Positions 9,063 through 17,478 of a stretch of DNA of 64,000 nucleotides are shown here, piece by piece. Each line of letters opens with the position of its first letter. Position 1 is the first letter of the stretch. Source of the DNA: Flavobacterium cutihirudinis (GTDB taxonomy: Bacteria; Bacteroidota; Bacteroidia; Flavobacteriales; Flavobacteriaceae); the NCBI RefSeq assembly GCF_003385895.1, contig NZ_QRDQ01000007.1:1054001-1118000 (forward strand), read 5' to 3'. The position numbers and the translations under genes are program-made. The notes beneath the pieces are model-generated. The model had not been told where the DNA came from, made no database searches, and saw only the letters and a list, made by a program, of their open reading frames with translations.

Positions 9063-9106
9063 TAGCCGCAAAACTTTTAGTATTAAACTTGAAAAGAAAA
9101 TAGTTA

Positions 9107-9125
9107 TGTTTTCGTAACGAAAACA
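9107..9125. promoter_or_regulatory. perfect 9+1+9 palindrome upstream of the Pmp3-like gene
   Basis: TGTTTTCGT-A-ACGAAAACA is a perfect inverted repeat, 62 bp before the start at 9187 and 45 bp after the stop at 9062. No T-run follows, so it looks like an operator for a dimeric repressor rather than a terminator. The likely binder is unknown. Confidence 0.45.
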
Positions 9126-9186
9126 CTGAAAAGTTGTCTATTAATATACAATCACTTACTCAAAATCATCATCAAATAATATAATT

Positions 9187-9381
9187 ATGATTCTAATTGC
9201 AATCTTACTACCGTGGCTCTCTTTTATATTAAGAGGCAAAATATTTACTGCTGTCATTTGCCTCATTTTGCAGATAACTTTAATTGGCTGGCTACCGGCA
9301 GCAATTTGGGCCGTAGTATCCCTTCAAAATGCTAGAGCTGATAGGCGAACCAATAAACTTATAAGAGCTATGAGGAGATAA
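9187..9381 (+). CDS. YqaE/Pmp3-family small membrane protein
   Basis: This 64-aa, two-span protein matches the Pmp3/YqaE layout: a first span (LIAILLPWLSFILRGKIFTA), a second span (VICLILQITLIGWLPAAIWAV) and a basic tail (ADRRTNKLIRAMRR). The GK between the spans and the GWLPAAIWA motif are characteristic. Family members influence membrane potential and stress tolerance. Related genes occur beside conjugation operons in Bacteroidetes, but a role in transfer is unproven. A strong terminator follows at 9410, separating it from the tra operon. Confidence 0.75.
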   Translation: MILIAILLPWLSFILRGKIFTAVICLILQITLIGWLPAAIWAVVSLQNARADRRTNKLIRAMRR

Positions 9382-9409
9382 TCTTCCCCGCGGCACCACA
9401 TTTTTAGTG

Positions 9410-9452
9410 AATCCATATTAGAAGTATTTAGTCTTCTAATATGGATTTTTGT
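9410..9452 (+). terminator. rho-independent terminator after the Pmp3-like gene
   Basis: A 15-bp perfect stem (9410-9424 with 9433-9447) encloses an 8-nt loop and is followed by a T-rich tract. It lies 28 bp after the Pmp3-like stop. Confidence 0.8.
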
Positions 9453-9474
9453 TTTAATTCATTTGTAAAACCTA

Positions 9475-9504
9475 GGGGTACAATGGGGTACAAAAAAGTT
9501 GTAC
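9475..9504. promoter_or_regulatory. GTACAA repeat cluster before the tra operon
   Basis: GGGGTACAA occurs at 9475-9483 and again at 9485-9493, a 10-bp tandem. The second GTACAA (9488-9493) also pairs with TTGTAC at 9499-9504 across a 5-nt spacer. The cluster is about 110 bp before the first tra-operon gene at 9616. Tandem plus inverted half-sites suggest binding by a repressor or activator of the transfer operon. In the rest of the 234-bp gap (9382-9615) I see only the terminator at 9410 and no clear TAnnTTTG promoter. Confidence 0.4.
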
Positions 9505-9615
9505 TTGTAGAGGCAGTATCGTAGTTGTTTCTTTGACCTTTAAAATAAATCATGTCAAACATTTTGAAGATTTATTTAGTAGAGAGATGAATGTTGAATA
9601 ATAAATGATGATGCT

Positions 9616-10089
9616 ATGTTTACAAATATTTCATGGAGCAGTTATTTAACTGTTTTAGGTGTGGTGGTCTTGATCTGGTATTTTATAATACTATTAAAGT
9701 TTTATTGGAAAGATCTTTTGAGTTTCTTTTCAGGAGAAAAGAAACTCAAGTTTGCTTCACTTAAAGGTATAACCAAAAAGAATGGTCAAGACGCTGAAGA
9801 GCATAAATCTTTGTCTTCGTCATTTTCAGAATCATTCGACACTTTGGAAGACGCTGAAGAACTTTCTGTCCGAATACTTCAGACTTTGGAAGAAAGTAAT
9901 GAAAAGGACTTTTCAAAAGAGCACTTTCAAAATTATTTAAGAATGGTTCTCGAAGAATATCCGTATGTGAAGATTTCTTCACTGCGACAAAATATTAATA
10001 AACTAATGGTAACTGAATCTTCAAAATATCCAAATCTGCTTTTGACTTTAAGTGAAGCTGACAGCTTATGGGAAGGAACTGTTTTCTAG
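9616..10089 (+). CDS. first gene of the tra operon, membrane-anchored, unknown
   Basis: This 157-aa protein has one N-terminal membrane span (YLTVLGVVVLIWYFIILLKFYW) and a hydrophilic cytoplasmic tail with an acidic, serine-rich linker (SLSSSFSESFDTLEDAEELS). It sits immediately upstream of TraE, where Bacteroidetes elements often carry a poorly conserved small membrane protein. I do not recognise a family. Its 3' end overlaps a possible 28-aa ORF at 10068. Confidence 0.65.
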   Translation: MFTNISWSSYLTVLGVVVLIWYFIILLKFYWKDLLSFFSGEKKLKFASLKGITKKNGQDAEEHKSLSSSFSESFDTLEDAEELSVRILQTLEESNEKDFSKEHFQNYLRMVLEEYPYVKISSLRQNINKLMVTESSKYPNLLLTLSEADSLWEGTVF

Positions 10090-10154
10090 AATTCAGCGGA
10101 GGAATAATCCCTGTTCTCTCTGGTGCGGTATGGCTTTATGTGACAAGGAAATAG
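10068..10154 (+). CDS. possible 28-aa single-span microprotein
   Basis: ATG 10068 to TAG 10152-10154 encodes a 28-residue peptide whose core is SGGIIPVLSGAVWLYV, ending in T-R-K. This is one membrane span with a positive-inside tail. It overlaps the end of the preceding gene by 22 bp and ends 55 bp before TraE. A hydrophobic helix with a basic stop-transfer end suggests a coding constraint, but the short length makes the call tentative. It could instead be a frameshifted remnant of the preceding gene. Confidence 0.35.
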   Translation: MGRNCFLEFSGGIIPVLSGAVWLYVTRK

Positions 10155-10209
10155 AGCTGCAACAGTGATATTCCTCTGCTTTTTAAATAAGTGTATTGAA
10201 AACTTTAAA

Positions 10210-10557
10210 ATGATGGTTATGAAAAATTGTGGATGGAAATTAAAGGAATTAGATGAGGAAAAAGTATTGTCTTACAGCATACTTGTATTGTTGTTGGTAT
10301 ATGAAACAAAAATTTATGCCCAAGATGGTGTAGCCGGAATTAATGAAGCGAATCAAAAAGTGAGAAGCTATTTTGATGCAGGAACAGAATTAATGTATGC
10401 TGTAGGCGCAATACTGGGCTTAATAGGAGCAGTTAAGGTTTATCAGAAATGGAATGCAGGTGATCCGGATACCGGCAAAGTAGCAGCGGCGTGGTTTGGA
10501 AGTTGTGTCTTTCTAGTGGTAGTGGCAACAGTAATTAAATCCTTTTTCGGAGTTTAA
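10210..10557 (+). CDS. traE: conjugative transfer protein TraE (DUF4134, VirB2-like)
   Basis: The frame is open from a GTG at 10165, but ATG 10210 or 10219 is the more likely start. The protein has a leader-like hydrophobic segment ending in YAQDG, then GINEANQKVRSYFDAG and two membrane spans (MYAVGAILGLIGAVKVYQKW; FGSCVFLVVVATVIKSFF). The WNAGDPDTGK loop between the spans is typical of DUF4134. Its small size, two spans and position just before TraF and TraG fit a VirB2-like pilin or channel subunit of the Bacteroidetes type IV secretion system. Confidence 0.85.
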   Translation: MMVMKNCGWKLKELDEEKVLSYSILVLLLVYETKIYAQDGVAGINEANQKVRSYFDAGTELMYAVGAILGLIGAVKVYQKWNAGDPDTGKVAAAWFGSCVFLVVVATVIKSFFGV

Positions 10558-10569
10558 ACACAAGAACTA

Positions 10570-10884
10570 ATGAGTAACAGTGTTTACCAGATCAACAAAG
10601 GAATTAATCAAAGTATAGAATTTAAAGGCTTAAAAGCTCAGTATATCTGGTATTTGGGAGGAGGTGTTGTATCTCTTATGATCATTTTTGCAATCCTTTA
10701 TATCATTGGGCTTCCTTCGCTATTATGCGTTGGTCTCGTTGGGATTGCTGGTGCTTTTTTAGTTTTTAAAATATACAAAATGAGTAATCAGTATGGAGAA
10801 TTCGGCATGATGAAGGCACTAGCCAAGAAGCAGATTCCAAAATGTATTAAAGTTTATAGTAGAGGTATTTTTTTAAAGATATAG
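10570..10884 (+). CDS. traF: conjugative transfer protein TraF (DUF4133, VirB3-like)
   Basis: This 104-aa protein matches DUF4133: YQINKGINQSIEFKGLKAQY at the start, two adjacent membrane spans, then FKIYKMSNQYGEFGMMKALA and a basic tail. VirB3-like proteins sit in the inner membrane and work with the VirB4 ATPase encoded just downstream (TraG). It lies 12 bp after traE and 33 bp before traG. Confidence 0.9.
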   Translation: MSNSVYQINKGINQSIEFKGLKAQYIWYLGGGVVSLMIIFAILYIIGLPSLLCVGLVGIAGAFLVFKIYKMSNQYGEFGMMKALAKKQIPKCIKVYSRGIFLKI

Positions 10885-10917
10885 CTATAGAACGTTAATA
10901 GTAAAAATGAAGAGGAG

Positions 10918-13386
10918 ATGGACAAGAGGATGAAAGATTTACTGCCGATTATGGCAGTCGAGCATGACTGTATTTTGTCAAAGCATGGTGATGTTACGGT
11001 AGCATTCAGAGTAGAATTGCCTGATATTTTTACATTATCGGATCAGGAATATGAGGCTTTTCATCAGTCATGGATCAAGGCACTAAAGGTATTACCTAAG
11101 TTTTGTGTTTTTCACAAGCAGGATTGGTTTTTAGAAAAGAAATATAAAGCTGATTTCACAAGTGATGACAGTAGTTTTTTGACAAGAAGCAGTGAACGAT
11201 TTTTTAATGAAAGACCTTTTCTGGAGCATTCCTGTTATATTATGCTTACCAAGAAACCGCAAGGAAGGAAGAATTCAAGTTCTTTATTTTCCAGTCTTAT
11301 AAGAAATAAATTAGTTCCTGAGGAAACTCTGAATACACAGCTGTTGCAGGACTTTATTGACTGCACCGGACAGTTTAAGAGAATATTGGAAGACAGCGGT
11401 TTTGTTAAACTTATCCGATTGAAAAACAATTCACTCAGAAGTGAAAGCAGAAAAATTGGTCTTATTGAGCAGTACTGTTTCTTATCAGATAACGAAGATT
11501 CATTTATTTATAAAGACATTAAATTTGATGAAGGACTTGCAGTAGGAGACAAATACTGCCAGCTATTTACCCTCGGTGATGCGGCTGACCTTCCAGGCCT
11601 TTGTGGATCTAGAATTAATTTTGACCGATATTCAACTGATAAAACCAAATTCAGTGTAGGATTTGCATCAACTTTAGGGCAGCTTTTGTCGTGCAACCAT
11701 ATTTACAATCAGTACATTTTTATTGAAGATGCACAGAAAACTATACAAAAGCTGGAGAGTAAAAGATTAAGACTTCAATCACTGTCGGCTTACAGCAGGG
11801 AGAATATGATTGCCAGAGATGCCACTAATGATTTCCTGAATGAAGCTGTATCTCAGCAAAGACTTCCAGTAAAGGCACATTTTAATGTGCTGGCCTGGAG
11901 TACTCATAAAGAAGAACTGAAAGATATCAAAAGCAAAGTATCGTCAGCACTTGCTCAGATGGATTCAGCAGCCAAACAGGAAACGGTTGGAGCTCCACAG
12001 ATTTATTGGGCTGGAATACCGGGGAATGAAGCGGATTTTCCAATGAATGATACTTTTGACACTTTCACAGAGCAGGCAGTATGTTTTCTAAACATGGAAA
12101 CAGGTTACAGGTCTTCTTTAAGTCCAACGGGTATCAGACTTGGAGATCGATTAACGGGCAAACCCGTACATGTGGACATTAGCGATGAGCCTGTAAAAAT
12201 GGGAATATGTACTAACAGGAATAAGTTTATACTAGGCCCTTCAGGAAGCGGTAAATCTTTTTTTACTAATCACATGGTAAGAAGTTATTATGAGCAGGGT
12301 ACACATATAGTTCTTGTAGATGTTGGACACAGCTATAAAGGACTCTGTGATATGGTCGGCGGCTATTATTTTACTTATGATGAAAAGAGCCCAATCCGTT
12401 TTAATCCTTTCTATATTTCTGAAGGTGATAATCTGGATACTGAGAAAAAGGAAAGTATTAAAACGCTGCTTTTGGCTCTGTGGAAAAAAGATGACGAAAC
12501 CTTTAACCGAAGTGAGTATGTGGCGCTTTCCAATGCTCTTCAGCTATATTATGAAAAGCTGGATAATGACTCTAGTATTTTTCCCTGTTTTGATAGCTTT
12601 TATGATTTTTTGAAAAATGATTTTGTAAAGATACTGGAAGACGATAGAGTCAAAGAAAAGGATTTTGATGTAAACAATTTTCTCTATGTACTCCGCCCAT
12701 ATTATAAAGGCGGTGAGTTTGAATATCTGCTTAATGCCACTGAGAATCTGGAACTTTTGAAAGAGCGTTTTATTGTATTCGAATTGGACAATATTAAAGA
12801 TCATCCAATTTTATTTCCTGTAGTGACAATCATTATAATGGAAGTTTTCATAAGTAAAATGCGCAAACTAAAAGGTGTCCGCAAGATGATTTTGATCGAG
12901 GAAGCATGGAAAGCCATTGCCAAAGAAGGAATGTCCGAATATATTAAGTACTTATTTAAAACTGTTAGGAAGTTCTTTGGGGAAGCCATTGTAGTCACAC
13001 AGGAGGTAGAAGATATCATTTCTTCACCAGTAGTAAAACAAGCCATTATAAATAACAGCGACTGCAAAATCCTATTGGACCAGAGCAAATATCAAAACAA
13101 GTTCGATCAGATACAGGAACTTCTGGGGCTTACAGATAAGGAAAAAGCTCTCGTACTTTCAGTTAATAAAGCCAATGATCCCGATAAAAAGTATAAAGAA
13201 GTATTTATTTCTCTGGGTGGAAGGCTTTCAAAGGTCTATAGGACAGAAGTTTCTTTGGAGGAATATCTGGCTTACACGACTGAGGAAAGCGAGAAGGTAA
13301 AAATGAACGCCTATGCTAAAAAGTTTGACGGTGACATAAAAAAAGGCATAGCTGCAATGGCGCAAGATTTAAGAGATGGAATTTAA
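10918..13386 (+). CDS. traG: conjugation ATPase TraG (VirB4-type)
   Basis: This 822-aa AAA+ ATPase energises assembly of the conjugation channel. Walker A is GPSGSGKS at about residues 439-446 and Walker B is KMILIEEAW at about 656-664. The N-terminal third is the VirB4 interaction domain beginning MKDLLPIMAVEHDCILSKHG. Length is normal for Bacteroidetes TraG. An AGGAG lies directly against the ATG at 10918, so ATG 10930 may be the better-placed start. The stop abuts the next start (ATG 13387) with no spacer, indicating tight coupling. Confidence 0.93.
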   Translation: MDKRMKDLLPIMAVEHDCILSKHGDVTVAFRVELPDIFTLSDQEYEAFHQSWIKALKVLPKFCVFHKQDWFLEKKYKADFTSDDSSFLTRSSERFFNERPFLEHSCYIMLTKKPQGRKNSSSLFSSLIRNKLVPEETLNTQLLQDFIDCTGQFKRILEDSGFVKLIRLKNNSLRSESRKIGLIEQYCFLSDNEDSFIYKDIKFDEGLAVGDKYCQLFTLGDAADLPGLCGSRINFDRYSTDKTKFSVGFASTLGQLLSCNHIYNQYIFIEDAQKTIQKLESKRLRLQSLSAYSRENMIARDATNDFLNEAVSQQRLPVKAHFNVLAWSTHKEELKDIKSKVSSALAQMDSAAKQETVGAPQIYWAGIPGNEADFPMNDTFDTFTEQAVCFLNMETGYRSSLSPTGIRLGDRLTGKPVHVDISDEPVKMGICTNRNKFILGPSGSGKSFFTNHMVRSYYEQGTHIVLVDVGHSYKGLCDMVGGYYFTYDEKSPIRFNPFYISEGDNLDTEKKESIKTLLLALWKKDDETFNRSEYVALSNALQLYYEKLDNDSSIFPCFDSFYDFLKNDFVKILEDDRVKEKDFDVNNFLYVLRPYYKGGEFEYLLNATENLELLKERFIVFELDNIKDHPILFPVVTIIIMEVFISKMRKLKGVRKMILIEEAWKAIAKEGMSEYIKYLFKTVRKFFGEAIVVTQEVEDIISSPVVKQAIINNSDCKILLDQSKYQNKFDQIQELLGLTDKEKALVLSVNKANDPDKKYKEVFISLGGRLSKVYRTEVSLEEYLAYTTEESEKVKMNAYAKKFDGDIKKGIAAMAQDLRDGI

Positions 13387-14082
13387 ATGAAAGAGAAAAT
13401 GAAAGCAAAATTAATTACCTGCATGATATGTCTGCTACTCATTGGCAATCCTGCAAGATCTGCAAATAATACAGTGGCGTTGCCAATACTGGAGATCGTT
13501 AAAGCAGTTACTAAGAAAGTTATTAAAGCAATTGACCTCAGAATTCAAAAACTGCAAAATAAGACAATCTGGCTTCAGAATGCCCAGAAAAAAGTTGAAA
13601 ATGTATTGTCTAAATTAAAACTGGATGAAATTTCTGATTGGACGAAAAAGCAGAAAGATTTATATCAAGGCTATTATGAAGAACTGGCAAAAGTAAAATC
13701 TATTATAACTTACTATCAGAGGATAAAGGATATTACAAAGAAGCAGACAAAACTGGTTGAGGAATATGAAAGAGCTTGGAATCTGTTCAAGCAGGATTCT
13801 CACTTTAAAGAAAGTGAAATTCAGTATATGGAACGCGTTTATTCCGGGATTCTAGAGGAGAGTGTCAAGAATATTGACCAGATTTTTTTAATTCTGGATT
13901 CTTTCTCAACGCAGATGAGTGATTTAAAAAGACTGGAGATAATAAATAAAGCTGCTGATCAAATCGATTCCAATTACGATGATTTGACACTTTTCAATCA
14001 ACAGAATGTAATGCTTAGTCTTCAAAGAGCAAAAACTGAAGCGGAAGTAAATCAGGTCAAACAATTTTACGGAATTCCGTAA
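13387..14082 (+). CDS. secreted conjugation protein, TraI-like (first of three paralogues)
   Basis: This 231-aa protein has a signal peptide (MICLLLIGNPARSAN) and a long helical body (IDLRIQKLQNKTIWLQNAQ onward). The C-terminal part contains ESEIQYMERVYSGILEESVK and ends VMLSLQRAKTEAEVNQVKQF. This is the periplasmic protein usually called TraI after traG in Flavobacterium-type elements and is thought to be VirB5-like. The two genes that follow share its layout and several positions (Y.ER.Y..LLE...... LD, and LQRAKE near the end), so the three look like diverged copies. Confidence 0.75.
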   Translation: MKEKMKAKLITCMICLLLIGNPARSANNTVALPILEIVKAVTKKVIKAIDLRIQKLQNKTIWLQNAQKKVENVLSKLKLDEISDWTKKQKDLYQGYYEELAKVKSIITYYQRIKDITKKQTKLVEEYERAWNLFKQDSHFKESEIQYMERVYSGILEESVKNIDQIFLILDSFSTQMSDLKRLEIINKAADQIDSNYDDLTLFNQQNVMLSLQRAKTEAEVNQVKQFYGIP

Positions 14083-14096
14083 TAAAAGTAAATATC

Positions 14097-14717
14097 ATGA
14101 AAAAATTAATCATACTGCTTTTCACGGGATTTCTTTTAAATCAAGGAATTCACGCGCAGGCCAAGCAGAGAAAGGAGCTGTTGCTACAGATCGCTGCACT
14201 TCAGGTTTACATGGATTATGCTAAAAAAGGATATTCAGCTGTTTCCAAAGGTCTGAATTTCATTGGTGATGTGAAGAAAGGAGAAGTCAATCTTCATGGT
14301 AATTATTTCGCTTCACTTTTGAAAATTAATCCCAAAATAAAGAACTATTATAAAACAGCAGAGATTATCTCCTTGCAGTTTAAGATAATGAAAATGTATA
14401 AAAGGACTTATACTAAACTCAAGACTGATGATTTATTTCAGGGAAATGAGCTCGATTATATTGAGCGTTCTTTTGAAAGACTACTAGAAAGCTGCAATGA
14501 AACATTAGATCAGCTTCTGGTTCTTACTACTGATTCAGAACTGGAACTTAAAGATGACCAAAGGATAGAGCGTATAGATGATCTATATAAAACGATGGTT
14601 GGTAATTACGATTTCTGTTTGTTTTTTAGTAATGAAGCAAAGTTACTGTCATTGTCAAAATCTCATGAAAAAAGAAGTGCTGAATCCACACAAAGTATTT
14701 ACGGACTTAAAAATTAA
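14097..14717 (+). CDS. secreted helical protein in the tra operon (second of three)
   Basis: This 206-aa protein has a signal peptide (MKKLIILLFTGFLLNQGIHAQ) and an all-helical body: YMDYAKKGYSAVSKGLNFIG, then a segment around NYYKTAEIISLQ, then LDYIERSFERLLESCNETLD. Such proteins are often annotated as TerB-family tellurite resistance proteins in Bacteroidetes, but the position and signal peptide favour a periplasmic transfer component. It shares blocks with its neighbours at 13387 and 14722. The stop is 4 bp before the next start. Confidence 0.7.
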   Translation: MKKLIILLFTGFLLNQGIHAQAKQRKELLLQIAALQVYMDYAKKGYSAVSKGLNFIGDVKKGEVNLHGNYFASLLKINPKIKNYYKTAEIISLQFKIMKMYKRTYTKLKTDDLFQGNELDYIERSFERLLESCNETLDQLLVLTTDSELELKDDQRIERIDDLYKTMVGNYDFCLFFSNEAKLLSLSKSHEKRSAESTQSIYGLKN

Positions 14718-14721
14718 CGCC

Positions 14722-15357
14722 ATGAAAAAGATATTGATTTTAGTATTTCTGGTCTTTTTTGGATTTATCCCAAGCAGTATGAACGCACAGTCGGCAGAAA
14801 TCCAGCAGTTGATCTTAAACATTGAAAAACTCTCGCAGTTCAAAAAGATTCTTAGCGATATGAAAAAGGGGTATGAACTGCTTTCGGGAGGTTACAAAAC
14901 AGTTAAAGATATGTCCGAAGGCAACTTTAGTCTTCATAAAACATTTTTAGATGCCCTTATGCAGGTAAGTCCAACGGTCAAGAATTACAAAAGGGTAGGA
15001 GATATTGTAAACTATCAAATACTGCTGGTAAAAGAAAGTAAAAAAGGATTAAACAGGTTTTTGAAAAGTGAAAGTTTCAGCCAGCAGGAGATGAACTATT
15101 TTGAGAAAGTTTATGGAAACCTTTTGAACCAGAGTTTAAGAAACCTTGATGAACTCACTATGGTAATTACAGCTGATAAGTTAAGAATGTCAGACGATGA
15201 AAGGCTTCAAGCAATTGATAATATTTATATGGAGATGCAGGATAAACTTTTGTTTTTGAGAGACTTTAATAAATCATCAAGCATACTGGTACTGCAGAGA
15301 GCAAAGGAAAAGAAAGATGTATATGCTTCCAAAGAACTTCTTGATTTAAAAAATTAA
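14722..15357 (+). CDS. secreted helical protein in the tra operon (third of three)
   Basis: The longest frame starts at 14578 inside the previous gene, but ATG 14722 gives a proper signal peptide (MKKILILVFLVFFGFIPSSM ending near NAQS), so I start there (211 aa). The body aligns by eye with the previous protein: MKKGYELLSGGYKTVKDMSE matches AKKGYSAVSKGLNFIGDVKK, and MNYFEKVYGNLLNQSLRNLD matches LDYIERSFERLLESCNETLD. It is probably a tandem duplicate. It precedes traJ by 4 bp. Confidence 0.7.
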   Translation: MKKILILVFLVFFGFIPSSMNAQSAEIQQLILNIEKLSQFKKILSDMKKGYELLSGGYKTVKDMSEGNFSLHKTFLDALMQVSPTVKNYKRVGDIVNYQILLVKESKKGLNRFLKSESFSQQEMNYFEKVYGNLLNQSLRNLDELTMVITADKLRMSDDERLQAIDNIYMEMQDKLLFLRDFNKSSSILVLQRAKEKKDVYASKELLDLKN

Positions 15358-15361
15358 AACG

Positions 15362-16564
15362 ATGAACATATATAAATTTTTTAAAACAGTGCTTTTATTA
15401 ACTGGTGCAATGATAGTACCCTTTGCTGCAAGTGCACAGGGACTCGGCGATAATATGCAGAGTATGCACTCGGTTTTAGATCAGCTTTATGATGAGATGA
15501 TGCCCTTGTGCAGTAATCTTTTGGCTGTAGGGCAGGGGATAGCTGGTTTTGGGACAATTTGGTATATAGCTTCCCGAGTCTGGCGTCATATTGCAAATGC
15601 AGAACCTATTGACTTTTATCCGCTTTTCAGGCCTTTTGTTATTGGATTCTGTATTATGATTTTTCCATCTGTACTGGCACTTATTAATGGGGTAATGAAA
15701 CCAACTGTTACAGCCACTGCTGCGATGGTGACAGGATCTAATAATGCTGTTGCAGTTCTTTTAAAGGAAAAAGAAAAGGCTATAAAAGAAACCGATCCAT
15801 GGAAAATGTATGTTGGTTCCACAGGAACAGGAGATCGAGATAAATGGTATAAATATACTCATGATGAGGATCCTTCCGATGAGAGCATGCTTGCAGGTAT
15901 AGGAAACGACGTAAAGTTTGCCATGGAAAAGGCCTCTTATAATTTCAGAAATTCTGTAAAAGAATGGATGAGTGAAGTACTGAGAGTATTGTTCGAGGCT
16001 GCCGCTCTGTGTATTGACACACTTAGGACTTTTCAATTGGTAGTACTCTCCATACTTGGCCCCCTTGTATTTGGCATAGCGGTCTTTGATGGATTTCAGC
16101 ATACTCTCACCGTTTGGCTGGCAAGATATATTAATATTTATTTATGGCTGCCTGTTGCAAATATTTTTGGAAGCATCATCGGTAAAATTCAGGAGCTAAT
16201 GCTGAAGCTGGATTTATCACAGGTAGAGTCGACGGGAGATACTTTCTTCAGCAGGACTGATATGTCATATCTCATTTTTATGATTATTGGTATCATCGGA
16301 TATTTTACTGTCCCATCAGTAGCTAATTACATCGTTCACGCAGGTGGAGGCGGAGCCTTAGGGCAGAAAGTTACTGGCATTCTTAGCAGTACCACTAATT
16401 CAGTTATTACAAAAACCTCGCAAGGCGCTGGTATGGTAATGGACTCGATGGGAAATGCTGCAGGCCAAATGTCACAAAGCATGTCCTCATCAGCTGGTAA
16501 TACTCCGTATTTTAAAGAGAAAGGAAATTACATGAATGATAAGCTTAAAGGAAATTCAGAGTAA
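15362..16564 (+). CDS. traJ: conjugative transfer protein TraJ (VirB6-like channel protein)
   Basis: This 400-aa polytopic inner-membrane protein has a cleavable or anchoring leader (MNIYKFFKTVLLLTGAMIVP to ASAQG) and several hydrophobic spans, including FVIGFCIMIFPSVLALINGV, LVVLSILGPLVFGIAVFDGF and YLIFMIIGIIGYFTVPSVAN. The tail is Gly/Ser/Gln/Met-rich (GNAAGQMSQSMSSSAG). It is the Bacteroidetes TraJ family, functionally comparable to VirB6. Position between the TraI-like genes and traK is canonical. Confidence 0.9.
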   Translation: MNIYKFFKTVLLLTGAMIVPFAASAQGLGDNMQSMHSVLDQLYDEMMPLCSNLLAVGQGIAGFGTIWYIASRVWRHIANAEPIDFYPLFRPFVIGFCIMIFPSVLALINGVMKPTVTATAAMVTGSNNAVAVLLKEKEKAIKETDPWKMYVGSTGTGDRDKWYKYTHDEDPSDESMLAGIGNDVKFAMEKASYNFRNSVKEWMSEVLRVLFEAAALCIDTLRTFQLVVLSILGPLVFGIAVFDGFQHTLTVWLARYINIYLWLPVANIFGSIIGKIQELMLKLDLSQVESTGDTFFSRTDMSYLIFMIIGIIGYFTVPSVANYIVHAGGGGALGQKVTGILSSTTNSVITKTSQGAGMVMDSMGNAAGQMSQSMSSSAGNTPYFKEKGNYMNDKLKGNSE

Positions 16565-16580
16565 CCTAAAAAGATAAAAG

Positions 16581-17201
16581 ATGTTTACTAAAATGAAAAA
16601 TATAGATACTGCATTCCGATATGTGAGAGGATTTACAATGCTGGTAATTACAGGATGTATTATTATCTGCTGTTACACGCTTTATAAAAGCTTTGAGTCT
16701 GTAGCTCTGATGCAGGATAAGGTTTATATTCTTGCCAATGGGAAAGCTATGGAAGCATATGCATCAGATAGAAGAGATAATGTACCTGTGGAAGCAAGAG
16801 ATCATGTAAAAACATTTCATAAATTTTTCTTTACCCTTGATCCTGATGATAAAGTAATTAAAACCAATGTTACAAAAGCTCTTTATCTGGCTGATGACAG
16901 TGCAAAGCGAATTTATGATGATCTAAAAGAGAATGGTTTCTATTCTGGAATCATTTCAGGAAATATAAGCCAGACAATCCAGATTGACAGTATAACTATA
17001 GATATCAAAGAATACCCGTACCGCTTTCAATGCTATGCCAAACAAAGCATAATAAGAACTACCAGTATCTTGAAAAGAAGCCTTATAACCCAAGGAAGCC
17101 TTCGTAATGTATCTAGGAGCGACAACAATCCACATGGTTTTTTAATCGAGAGATGGAATACCATCGAAAACAAAGATTTAACTGTTGAAAATAGAAAATA
17201 G
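16581..17201 (+). CDS. traK: conjugative transfer protein TraK (VirB8-like)
   Basis: This 206-aa protein has one N-terminal membrane span (FTMLVITGCIIICCYTLYKS) and a periplasmic domain containing ARDHVKTFHKFFFTLDPDD, the conserved Bacteroidetes TraK block. The tail carries GFLIERWNTIENKDL. VirB8-like proteins link the inner-membrane complex to the core. Order traJ-traK-traL-traM is preserved, with gaps of 16 and 6 bp. Confidence 0.9.
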   Translation: MFTKMKNIDTAFRYVRGFTMLVITGCIIICCYTLYKSFESVALMQDKVYILANGKAMEAYASDRRDNVPVEARDHVKTFHKFFFTLDPDDKVIKTNVTKALYLADDSAKRIYDDLKENGFYSGIISGNISQTIQIDSITIDIKEYPYRFQCYAKQSIIRTTSILKRSLITQGSLRNVSRSDNNPHGFLIERWNTIENKDLTVENRK

Positions 17202-17207
17202 ACAGTT

Positions 17208-17474
17208 ATGAAACAATTAATTAAAAAGCGAGAAGAGCCATTTATTTACAATAAGTATTACTTATCTGCACAAAATAAGTGGGTGCAAAAAATGGAATCT
17301 TTAACGGGCAGACTTTCTAAAAGAGCCATTATTTATCTGCTGGTTCTGTTTACTGTTTTGGAGGGAGGGTATTTTCTCTATAACATTTACGCGGCGTTCT
17401 CAAAGAAAAATTCTGAAATAAATAAAAACCCGGCAGCTATTTCAAAAATTAAAACAATCAATTTTAAAAAGTAA
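17208..17474 (+). CDS. small membrane protein in the traL position
   Basis: This 88-aa protein has a basic N-terminus, one membrane span (AIIYLLVLFTVLEGGYFLYN) and a basic tail. It sits between traK and traM, where traL is found in Bacteroidetes conjugative transposons. The family is poorly conserved, so the assignment rests on size, topology and position. The stop is 4 bp before traM. Confidence 0.65.
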   Translation: MKQLIKKREEPFIYNKYYLSAQNKWVQKMESLTGRLSKRAIIYLLVLFTVLEGGYFLYNIYAAFSKKNSEINKNPAAISKIKTINFKK

Positions 17475-17478
17475 TGTC

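Noticed and set aside
14578-14721. N-terminal extension of the third paralogue in the tra operon
   Set aside because: It lies inside the preceding gene and hides a good signal peptide that starts at 14722.
14097-15357. Tellurite resistance genes (TerB)
   Set aside because: The name is often attached to such proteins, but signal peptides and position in the tra operon favour transfer components.
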